Shown: positions 1 to 4,750 of the stretch, one piece after another
Layout of the letters: each line of letters begins with the position of its first letter
How positions within the stretch are numbered: the stretch's first letter is position 1
NCBI GenBank assembly: GCA_041912175.1
Contig: JAYRNN010000277.1
Coordinates: forward strand, 1 to 5,350
Source of the DNA: CAZAGA01 sp041912175
Lineage (GTDB): Bacteria > Chloroflexota > Anaerolineae > Anaerolineales > UBA4823
DNA length: 5,350 bases
Direction of reading: 5' to 3'
Notes under the pieces: model-generated
Seen by the model: only the letters and a program-made list of their open reading frames with translations
Told to the model about the DNA's origin: nothing
Database searches by the model: none
Made by a program: the position numbers and the translations under genes

Positions 1-741
1 ATAAACCACCGGGATTGTTGCTACGGCCAGCCCCCATAACAAATTCATCGGCTTTACTTCGCGGGTCAGATTCCGTTGAAAATACCAGGTCAATGCAACA
101 ACCGATAAAAAAGGAATTATCCGGTACAGGAATTCATGGTAGGGGCTGGCTACCTGCTTTGCCAAGGCAGGCGCCAGGGCAAGCAACCAGTAATTAACAT
201 ATGGATAGCGCAGCGTCGCCAACGGGGTCGCTTGAGGGAATGTCACGAGCGCGCGCCATAAAAAGAAGGCCCCGGCAATGATCGCCCAAAATGGTTTCCA
301 CCAGGCTAAGAAAAGTATCCCCAGCCAGAATAACAGAAAGGGTATCAACATGTCCCACTGAACCCGCTCGATCAAGCTCAATACCCTAATCATATGATAA
401 TCTTCATCGCCTCTCCAGGGAATAACCGATGCGAGGGGAAGAAAATTGAGCATTAATAAACCGGCTGCCAGGAGCGCGAAAGCCCACCAATATTTTAGAT
501 TGATAACGATGCTGGCTTCTCCCGCCGCCAGCACACTCCATCCAATTCCGAGGGCGATGGTTAGGATCAGTAACCTCAACCGATCTTGCGCCTGTGCCGG
601 AATGTTCCAATAATCCGTCAATAGAAACGCCAGGTAAAAGGCAGACGCCAGCAGCGCCGTCACGAAAGACCGCGGCAGCTTAATGGTTACGGGTAATCGC
701 AATCGCTGTACCGAACTGGACGATGAACGAACGAATTCCAT
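1..741 (-). CDS. Multi-pass membrane protein, probable GT-C glycosyltransferase (5' part, runs off left edge)
   Basis: A reading frame of 247 codons is open from an ATG at 741 to the first base of the window, so its C-terminus lies outside. An in-frame TGA at 759-757 closes the frame upstream, and a weak AGGG lies about 9 bases before the ATG; a GTG three codons earlier is an alternative start. After a Ser-rich, basic N-terminus (residues 1-25), hydrophobic segments lie at roughly 26-46, 55-73, 83-107, 130-147, 149-167, 184-196 and 207-223. Between the third and fourth is a polar loop with W-R-G-D-E-D-Y-H (residues 109-116). An acidic DE-type loop next to membrane helices is typical of GT-C enzymes (PMT/ArnT-like), which transfer sugars from polyprenyl-phosphate donors outside the membrane. 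A second aromatic loop, R-Y-P-Y-V-N-Y-W, is at 178-185. The gene is well supported by its length, clean frame and membrane pattern. The glycosyltransferase call is inference, because other polytopic proteins can carry acidic loops. Confidence 0.72.
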   Translation of the reverse strand, partial: MEFVRSSSSSVQRLRLPVTIKLPRSFVTALLASAFYLAFLLTDYWNIPAQAQDRLRLLILTIALGIGWSVLAAGEASIVINLKYWWAFALLAAGLLMLNFLPLASVIPWRGDEDYHMIRVLSLIERVQWDMLIPFLLFWLGILFLAWWKPFWAIIAGAFFLWRALVTFPQATPLATLRYPYVNYWLLALAPALAKQVASPYHEFLYRIIPFLSVVALTWYFQRNLTREVKPMNLLWGLAVATIPVVY

Positions 742-866
742 TGAATACACCCTGGATCATGGCGCCGAACAGGCGGTTGACATTTTCCAACGACAACCGA
801 TTTTACCTGATTTTACCCCGAACATTCGGAGCAATCGCCAGGGTTTCGTTTAAATCTTTGTCGAAA
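742..866. other. Intergenic stretch with a short direct repeat
   Basis: I see no gene here. On the plus strand GATTTTACC occurs twice, 10 bases apart (799-807 and 809-817). On the minus strand this reads as two successive TAAAAT boxes about 60-80 bases ahead of the membrane-protein ATG, so they could serve as -10 elements. I find no convincing -35 at the right distance. Confidence 0.3.
808..821. repeat. 14-bp motif TGATTTTACCCCGA, copy 1
   Basis: This 14-base string recurs exactly at 3201-3214. Both copies lie upstream of minus-strand genes (the membrane protein and the VOC protein), where they read TCGGGGTAAAATCA. A -10-like or regulator-binding role is possible. Two copies in 5 kb is suggestive only. 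Confidence 0.4.
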
Positions 867-1091
867 GCATTTATCGCCATCGCCCATGCGTAAGGCGCAC
901 GTGCAGCCAGGATCTTAGGCGCGGCGGAAGCGCTGCGCGAGAAGATCAATATTCCAATGAGCCCATTTGAACGCAGCGAATAAGACCAGCAGGTGGCCGA
1001 ATTGCGCCACGGCATGGATGAGACGGCATTTTCAAATCTATGGTCGGAGGGTCGCCGGATGACGATGGAGCAGGCGGTCCAGGCTGCATAG
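867..1091 (+). pseudogene. Remnant of the C-terminus of a TPR-containing transcriptional regulator
   Basis: Plus-strand translation in one frame gives A-F-I-A-I-A-H-A, a stop (TAA 891-893), then G-A-R-A-A-R-I-L-G-A-A-E-A-L-R-E, another stop (TAA 981-983), and then a tail containing L-W-S-E-G-R-R-M-T-M-E-Q-A-V-Q-A-A ending at TAG 1089-1091. The 'AARxLGAAEALRE ... EGRxMTxEQA' pattern is the usual last stretch of large AAA/TPR regulators (LuxR/SARP or adenylate-cyclase type) that are abundant in Chloroflexota. Both internal stops fall where the family would have Gln (CAA to TAA) and Tyr (TAT/TAC to TAA), so each needs only one base change. Nothing upstream of about 860 continues the protein, so this is a severely truncated, dead fragment. 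It points toward the toxin gene from the opposite strand. Confidence 0.68.
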
Positions 1092-1129
1092 GCGCAGGTT
1101 GGAACATGCCTGGGCGCAAGCCTGTATAA

Positions 1130-1516
1130 TCAGGTAACTTTCTGAGATTGGCCTTTAAGCCACAAAGCCATCTCGTCCAAAGGAACCAATCGTTGGACGC
1201 ATTGGAGAGTGAATACCTCTAGTTGCTGGTTATTTGCTGTTAAGCGGTAGCCGTTTATTCGCAAAAATAGGCCTGCCGAAGTGATCGCCGTGCGTTTGTT
1301 GCCATCTAGAAAGGCTTGGTTGCCAATCAGGCTTTCCAGTAGGGCAGCAGCTTTTACGAAGAGATCGGGATAAAGGTCCTGCCCATCAAAAGTTGCTTGC
1401 GGGCGCGCCACGGCCGATAAGAGTAAACCAAGCTCATGAACACCATGCACACCGCCTGTTTCTGAGATAAGACGGGCGTGGATAAACAGAACCTGCTCTG
1501 CAGTCAGGTAATTCAT
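1130..1516 (-). CDS. doc: Doc/Fic-family (death-on-curing) toxin, active-site His replaced by Gln
   Basis: This 128-residue protein has the length and fold pattern of Doc toxins, small Fic-domain proteins that modify translation components; P1 Doc phosphorylates EF-Tu. Recognisable blocks are the N-terminal Y-L-T-A-E-Q-V-L-F-I-H, the central L-Y-P-D-L-F-V-K-A-A-A-L-L-E-S-L, the Fic loop N-Q-A-F-L-D-G-N-K-R-T-A (residues 66-77) and the A-G-L-F-L-R-I-N-G-Y helix. The canonical loop is H-x-F-x-D/E-G-N-x-x-R. Here the His position is Gln67 (CAA, 1318-1316), while the Asp, Gly, Asn and Arg are kept. The ATG at 1516 was chosen; a TTG at 1519 abuts the antitoxin stop and is less likely. Only three bases separate the antitoxin stop from this ATG and there is no good Shine-Dalgarno of its own, so translation is probably coupled. 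The family call is strong. Catalytic activity is doubtful. Confidence 0.9.
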   Translation of the reverse strand: MNYLTAEQVLFIHARLISETGGVHGVHELGLLLSAVARPQATFDGQDLYPDLFVKAAALLESLIGNQAFLDGNKRTAITSAGLFLRINGYRLTANNQQLEVFTLQCVQRLVPLDEMALWLKGQSQKVT

Positions 1517-1519
1517 CAA

Positions 1520-1765
1520 CTATTTGGCAAGTTCTTCCAAAGCAGGGCGGTACTGATCGATAAACTCAGCCACCTGAAGCGCGAATTTTTCATCAATACC
1601 CGAAGATGCCAGTGGCATTTTAACCGGCTTAATAATCACCTGCCGGTTCTCGCGATCCAGGTTAACTTCAATCTCGGTTCCCTCAGTAATGTCGAGATAC
1701 TCCAGGGCCTCGCGAGGCAGCGAGATAACCACACTATTTCCCGTACGGAACACTTTACGCAACAT
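1520..1765 (-). CDS. AbrB/MazE-type (SpoVT-AbrB domain) antitoxin
   Basis: The protein has 81 residues. The N-terminal 47 form a swapped-hairpin AbrB/MazE DNA-binding domain, with K-V-F-R-T-G-N-S-V-V-I-S-L-P near residues 4-17 and I-T-E-G-T-E-I-E-V at 26-34. A charged linker follows, then a helical tail (about 58-80, rich in Glu, Ala and Leu) of the kind that wraps and neutralises a toxin. The frame stays open for about 80 codons upstream, but the ATG at 1765 is clearly the start: GGAGGTGATC lies immediately before it and the AbrB domain begins at residue 1. It is the first gene of a two-gene operon with the Doc-type toxin. Doc's classical partner is Phd, so this is a partner-swapped pair. 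It probably represses its own promoter through the adjacent palindrome. Confidence 0.9.
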   Translation of the reverse strand: MLRKVFRTGNSVVISLPREALEYLDITEGTEIEVNLDRENRQVIIKPVKMPLASSGIDEKFALQVAEFIDQYRPALEELAK

Positions 1766-1766
1766 G

Positions 1767-1775
1767 ATCACCTCC
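1767..1775 (-). promoter_or_regulatory. Strong ribosome binding site of the AbrB-type antitoxin
   Basis: GGAGGTGAT on the minus strand is a near-perfect anti-16S match. GGAGG ends five bases before the ATG at 1765. It decides the start over the longer upstream-open frame, and it favours making antitoxin well above the toxin, whose own start lacks such a site. Confidence 0.85.
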
Positions 1776-1778
1776 GTG

Positions 1779-1795
1779 TGCTTACATCGTAAGCA
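1779..1795. promoter_or_regulatory. Perfect 7-3-7 palindrome, probable antitoxin operator
   Basis: TGCTTAC-ATC-GTAAGCA has two perfect 7-base arms around a 3-base centre, three bases upstream of the antitoxin ribosome binding site. AbrB/MazE-type antitoxins bind as dimers to short inverted repeats in their own promoters. Position and symmetry therefore suggest autoregulation of the antitoxin-toxin operon. A small mRNA hairpin is an alternative reading. Confidence 0.65.
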
Positions 1796-1800
1796 TATCA
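1792..1800 (-). promoter_or_regulatory. Possible extended -10 of the antitoxin-toxin operon
   Basis: TGATATGCT on the minus strand fits TGn plus a -10 hexamer (4 of 6 to TATAAT) and partly overlaps the palindrome, so a bound antitoxin would block polymerase. I see no good -35 17 bases upstream. Treat this as tentative. Confidence 0.3.
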
Positions 1801-2059
1801 CAACTTGTCGGCTCTTTGACCCGGTGCAGCAACAAGCGCCAAGCCGGCTTACCGCGTCGCCGCCAATTCCGCCTCTTGCAACATTCCCGGGCTGCCGGCT
1901 GTCCTCATCGACGGTCCACGGCAGATCGAGATCGCCGAGGACATCCTCAGGAAATATCTCACGCGTGACGATGATCGAAAGTGAGTTTAGTATACGGATC
2001 GATCGGATGAGCATGGAGCAGGTGATCCCGGCCGCAGTGGAAGGGGGGTCAATCCCGCC
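1796..2059. other. Decayed stretch between hydrolase remnant and antitoxin, with hints of plus-strand gene tails
   Basis: No intact gene is visible. On the plus strand, 1886-1984 reads as a protein-like tail (P-G-L-P-A-V-L-I-D-G-P-R-Q-I-E-I-A-E-D, then I-L-R-K-Y-L) ending at TGA 1982-1984; I do not recognise the family. Next, 1999-2042 reads R-I-D-R-M-S-M-E-Q-V-I-P-A-A-V-E, which resembles the end of the regulator remnant at 1048-1088. The minus strand is also open through part of this stretch as an upstream extension of the antitoxin frame, but it matches nothing I know. This is best seen as scrambled remnants. Confidence 0.35.
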
Positions 2060-2727
2060 TCATCGAGGGAGATGATTGACGAAATCCACCACGGCCTGCA
2101 TAAATAAATCCGGCCGTCATCGCCGGTGATCACCAGGGCCGGCAGGGTGAACCGATCCAGTTTTTCAGCCAACCCGGGGGCGCGGCTGGCGAGGGTGAAA
2201 TCCCATAGGGCTTTGTCCCAATTTTCAACTTGCAGTGGTTTTTTATAAAGCTCGAGGGTTTCGGGTTCGATCCGCCCCGGATCGTGCCAGGCCTGTTGCA
2301 TGATTTGTGGCCCGCGTTTCTGGATCTGGCGCACGAGCAACGGACCGAGGCGCCTGGCCGGCGGCGTCGCCAACAGTGGGCGCATCCATCCCGGCGCTCC
2401 CCCGCCATGGTAGACCGCCGGGTCGACCAGGATCGCTTTCTCCACAGCAAAGTGATCCAGCAGGCCGGTCAGCAGGTCGACCTGCGCCTCGGGGCCGTAA
2501 GGATTTTGCCCCTCCCAGCGCTGCGGGCGCCCGGTCAACCCAAATGCGGGGCGATCGAAAGCAATCACCGAACCAAGCTGGCCGAACGGCGCCATCACCG
2601 CTTGCCAGGAGTACAGGCTGGCGCCAAAACCGTGCAGCAGCACGAATACCGGCGCCCCCCGCCCGGCGGTTTTGACGTGCACGTCCAGCCCGTTGATCTC
2701 GATGAACAGGCTATCCGGGTCGACCAA
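2060..2727 (-). pseudogene. Alpha/beta hydrolase remnant with two internal deletions
   Basis: The N-terminal half is typical of an alpha/beta hydrolase: F-V-L-L-H-G-F-G-A-S (residues 28-37, the HG oxyanion motif) and I-A-F-D-R-P-A-F-G-L-T (55-65). After V-E-K-A-I-L-V (95-101) the sequence jumps straight to D-P-A-V-Y-H-G-G-G. Family members place the nucleophile-elbow G-x-S-x-G and a helix between two similar I-L-V strands here, so the catalytic Ser is absent. The cap region then runs normally to L-V-I-T-G-D-D-G-R. From about 2118 the homology continues in another frame as R-P-D-L-F-M-Q-A-V-V-D-F-V-N-H-L-P-R, ending at TGA 2062-2060. The strand and loop with the catalytic His are missing between them. 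No ATG precedes the conserved start; the first usable codon is TTG at 2727, and the frame hits the VOC stop upstream, so the N-terminus is also cut. The gene is non-functional. Confidence 0.82.
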
Positions 2728-2775
2728 CGCCTGGGGCGGTAATGTGTCTTTCTTCCTTGTTGGATGCAGGCGTTG

Positions 2776-3195
2776 TCAGGCGGCGATCGGGTGATTGTCG
2801 TTCTGACCGGGGCCAACCAGATCCCACAGGTTGCCGTATAAATCCTCAAAGACAGCCACGGTTCCGTAAGAGGCAGTTTTCGGGGCTCTCACGAACTTAA
2901 TCCCAACAGAGCGCATTTCATTGTAATCGCGCCAGAAATCATCGGTGCTCAAGAACAGAAAAACCCGACCTCCCGTTTGATTGCCGATGAAACTCTCCTG
3001 CTCAGGCGTCGATGCCCGGGCTAATAAGACACTGGCGCCTGTTGATCCGGGTGGAGCTACCACAACCCAGCGTTTATTCTGTTCGGGTTGGTAGGTATCT
3101 TCTAAAAGTGTGAAATGAAGTTTACGGCAAAAGAATTCGATAGCTTCATCGTAGTCGCGGACAACCAGGGCGATATGAATAATTGATTGTTTCAT
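2776..3195 (-). CDS. VOC-superfamily (glyoxalase/bleomycin-resistance fold) protein
   Basis: The 139-residue length equals a single two-module VOC domain. Module one begins I-I-H-I-A-L-V-V-R-D-Y-D-E-A-I-E-F-F (residues 5-22) with the usual first metal-ligand His at position 7. Module two contains F-L-F-L-S-T-D-D-F (79-87) and ends with A-V-F-E-D-L-Y-G-N-L-W-D-L (114-126), where Glu117 is the usual last ligand. The second-module His ligand found in glyoxalase I is not evident, so the metal site may be incomplete and the substrate cannot be named. Family members include glyoxalases, dioxygenases and drug-binding resistance proteins. The ATG at 3195 is chosen because the fold starts there; the frame is open further upstream but would overlap the peptidase remnant. 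The ribosome binding site is weak. It starts 44 bases after the S51 remnant and is the only intact gene between two broken ones. Confidence 0.88.
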   Translation of the reverse strand: MKQSIIHIALVVRDYDEAIEFFCRKLHFTLLEDTYQPEQNKRWVVVAPPGSTGASVLLARASTPEQESFIGNQTGGRVFLFLSTDDFWRDYNEMRSVGIKFVRAPKTASYGTVAVFEDLYGNLWDLVGPGQNDNHPIAA

Positions 3196-3200
3196 AGATC

Positions 3201-3214
3201 TGATTTTACCCCGA
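3201..3214. repeat. 14-bp motif TGATTTTACCCCGA, copy 2
   Basis: This is an exact copy of 808-821. On the minus strand it reads TCGGGGTAAAATCA and ends six bases before the VOC-protein ATG. That is too close to be a normal -10 for a leadered message, though a leaderless or near-leaderless transcript is possible. Confidence 0.4.
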
Positions 3215-3239
3215 TCCAGGGCTGTAAGGAGGCTCTCGC

Positions 3240-3780
3240 TCAGGTCGTAAACCGTTTCCAATGGCCTTCGGAGACCACTTCGATGGCCCCGTCGACCACC
3301 TGGATGGCGGTCTGATCGTCAATCGCGTAGGCCGGCGCCCCTACCCCGGCGGCCCATTTTTCTGCGTTGGCCATCGAGTTGTCCGGCATCTCCGGGTGAT
3401 CCACGTGCGGAAAAATCGCAAAATCGAGCAGCCCCAGCGTTTTGTCGCCGCCAGTGGAGGGCCTCCAGTTGACGAAGTCCTCCCCGATGTTGGGAGCCAT
3501 CACCATGCTCCCGGCGCTCACCCCCACGTAGACCGCCTGGCGCAGCGACGGCAAGAGCTCCGCCAGGCCGGACTACGGACTTCCAACCCACTTCGCACAA
3601 GGGGGTCCCCGCCACGCCCTGGAACAGCCGCCAGGCTATGGCGGCTCCTCCGGGTAGGGCGTACACCGCGGTGGGGATGTAGAGGGCGCTGGACTCGGCG
3701 ATCGGTTTGCCGAGCAGGTCGACCAGGGCCTTACGAATGCTGTCGTTGTTGATGCCAGCAGAAGTGAGTAGAAATTTCAT
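3240..3780 (-). pseudogene. Dipeptidase E-like peptidase (family S51), broken by an internal deletion with frameshift
   Basis: The start is clear: ATG at 3780 with AAGGAGAG just upstream, opening M-K-F-L-L-T-S-A-G-I. The first 70 codons follow the family to C-E-V-G-W-K-S-V-V. Just past 3571-3575 the homology switches to another frame, resuming S-G-L-A-E-L-L-P-S-L-R and continuing through G-V-S-A-G-S-M (the G-x-S-x-G nucleophile), G-G-D-K-T-L-G-L, F-P-H-V-D-H-P and the expected C-terminus, stopping at TGA 3242-3240. The two parts total about 180 residues against roughly 225-235 in relatives. About 45-50 residues are therefore missing, including the strand with the conserved N-G-G-D. Intact enzymes are cytosolic serine peptidases cleaving Asp-X dipeptides or acting on related peptides; this copy cannot make a full protein. 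Both end segments look well conserved, so the loss is probably recent. Confidence 0.85.
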
Positions 3781-3931
3781 ACTTTCTCTCCTTGCAGATG
3801 GAATGGGAGGCGAAATATAGGCCGATATATGATGAGTGACCGCCAAATAGAATAATCTGCGGCTTTCCTTCATGGTAAGGCATGCCAAAATCGGCCCTGG
3901 CGGTGGGGTGGACGAAAGCCGCTGCCCAAAA

Positions 3932-4285
3932 TCATCGCCAATCGGATAACCAGCGGATTTGGCCCACCCAATCCTCCGCCTTCGTTTCCGTCAATACATG
4001 ATCCAGTAAAGTGATCTGTTCCGTGAGCGTGAAGCTGCGCTGGCTGGCGAGCAGGATGCCTCGATGCTCTGGCATCCTCCTGGCCAACTGCTGGAAGTCG
4101 CCAATATTATCGGTGAATAAAATGCGACCATGGGCGGACGCCCAAAGAAGCTGGAATTCATCGCTCGCCTCCGGCCCCAACCCAGGCGCGGGGGTTCGGG
4201 TCACATCGTGGCCCATCGAATTCAAAGCAGAGTACAGATCCTTTCGCGAAGCATCCGGGTCCAAATGCAGCCGGGGTTTAGGCAT
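3932..4285 (-). CDS. DUF5615 PIN-like toxin
   Basis: The protein has 117 residues, full length for the DUF5615 family of PIN-like putative ribonucleases. The N-terminus R-L-H-L-D-P-D-A-S carries Asp9 and Asp11. Next come A-S-D-E-F (Asp42, Glu43), I-L-F-T-D-N-I-G-D-F (Asp59, Asp63) and H-R-G-I-L-L-A (75-81), and the end E-D-W-V-G-Q-I-R-W-L matches the family. The spaced acidic residues are those expected to hold a metal in PIN nucleases. The ATG at 4285 overlaps the upstream antitoxin stop by 8 bases (ATGCCTAA), so translation is very likely coupled. RNase activity is inferred from the fold and has not been shown for most members. No frameshift or missing acidic residue is visible, so this toxin looks potentially active. 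Confidence 0.87.
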   Translation of the reverse strand: MPKPRLHLDPDASRKDLYSALNSMGHDVTRTPAPGLGPEASDEFQLLWASAHGRILFTDNIGDFQQLARRMPEHRGILLASQRSFTLTEQITLLDHVLTETKAEDWVGQIRWLSDWR

Positions 4286-4682
4286 GTTGGCTGTTTTCCA
4301 GTGCAGAGTCCGCCTGGATCAGAAGATCAATTTCAGCCTGATGCGATTGGTAGAATGAGAGGGCTTCTCTTATTTGGGCGGTGGGGACGCTGTATTGACC
4401 GGCGATCTCTGCTGGCGACTCATTCCAATCCGTGTTGGCAATGACAATGGTTTGGACACGGATCCCAGTGCCACGAATGACAGGCGTCGGGATGCCTGAC
4501 GCGCCACGACGGTAGGTAATTGCCGGAAAATTCGGATCATCCATGCCGGTTTTCAGAGCGCTGACTTTTTCGGCGACAGACCATAGGATAAATTGGTTGA
4601 GGGAGACTCCCTGCTTTTTAGCGAGTGTCTCGGCTTCTTTCTTGAGCTCTAACGGCAAGTTAACAGCATATCTTCCAGACAT
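4278..4682 (-). CDS. DUF433 antitoxin with N-terminal RHH/HicB-like domain
   Basis: This 134-residue protein has two parts. Residues 1-45 look like a ribbon-helix-helix DNA-binding unit: a strand R-Y-A-V-N-L-P-L-E-L, a helix E-A-E-T-L-A-K-K, the turn Q-G-V-S-L-N-Q-F-I, and a second helix ending at V-S-A-L. Residues 55-122 are a DUF433 domain with R-G-T-G-I-R-V-Q-T-I-V, an E-S-P-A-E-I-A segment and A-L-S-F-Y-Q-S-H-Q-A-E-I-D. DUF433 proteins are the usual partners of DUF5615 toxins. The ATG at 4682 is preceded by GGAG with a 7-base spacer. It is the first gene of the pair and probably binds the repeated TGTAAAAT boxes upstream to repress the operon, with the DUF433 part holding the toxin. Whether DUF433 also contacts DNA is unclear. 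Confidence 0.87.
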   Translation of the reverse strand: MSGRYAVNLPLELKKEAETLAKKQGVSLNQFILWSVAEKVSALKTGMDDPNFPAITYRRGASGIPTPVIRGTGIRVQTIVIANTDWNESPAEIAGQYSVPTAQIREALSFYQSHQAEIDLLIQADSALENSQHA

Positions 4683-4705
4683 CGTTTTACTCCATGTGTT
4701 GTACT

Positions 4706-4735
4706 ATATTACATCGTATTTTACATCATTTTACA
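4706..4735 (-). repeat. Three TGTAAAAT-type boxes, probable antitoxin operator
   Basis: On the minus strand TGTAAAAT (4735-4728), TGTAAAAT (4725-4718) and TGTAATAT (4713-4706) begin 10 and 12 bases apart, about one helical turn, so they face the same side of the DNA. They cover the spacer and -10 of the promoter. RHH antitoxins typically bind such tandem boxes cooperatively, so autorepression of the DUF433-DUF5615 operon is likely. Confidence 0.6.
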
Positions 4736-4746
4736 GTCGCTGTCAA
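4718..4746 (-). promoter_or_regulatory. Sigma-70-type promoter of the DUF433-DUF5615 operon
   Basis: TTGACA (4746-4741), a spacer of exactly 17 bases, then TAAAAT (4723-4718) gives a perfect -35 and a 5-of-6 -10. It lies 36 bases ahead of the antitoxin ATG at 4682. This is the best promoter in the window. The -35 lies within a few bases of the probable insertion sequence end. Confidence 0.8.
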
Positions 4747-4750
4747 TTAA

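Noticed and set aside
803..1015. Small minus-strand gene of about 70 codons
   Set aside because: It lies opposite the recognisable plus-strand regulator remnant, has no ribosome binding site, and has no family resemblance.
1125..1130. Plus-strand TATAAT as a promoter -10
   Set aside because: No acceptable -35 lies 16-18 bases upstream, and it would read antisense into the toxin gene with no plus-strand gene beyond.
1766..2014. N-terminal extension of the AbrB-type antitoxin
   Set aside because: The frame is open upstream, but a near-perfect ribosome binding site and the domain start both point to the ATG at 1765, and the extension has Cys/Gly-rich non-protein-like content.
2230..2742. Long plus-strand reading frames opposite the hydrolase
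   Set aside because: They are antisense to clearly homologous hydrolase sequence, and their translations are Arg/Pro-rich with no family features, as expected for mirror frames in GC-rich DNA.
3261..3752. Plus-strand reading frame opposite the S51 peptidase
   Set aside because: It is antisense to recognised peptidase sequence on both sides of the joint, with a low-complexity Arg/Gly-rich translation and no ribosome binding site.
3240..3780. Programmed frameshift in the S51 gene
   Set aside because: The two frames do not abut in homology: roughly 45-50 residues are missing at the joint and there is no slippery heptamer, so deletion fits better.
4053..4078. Hairpin AGGATGCC-(10)-GGCATCCT
   Set aside because: It lies wholly inside the conserved coding part of the DUF5615 toxin (M-P-E-H-R-G-I-L), has no T-run, and is most simply a coding coincidence.
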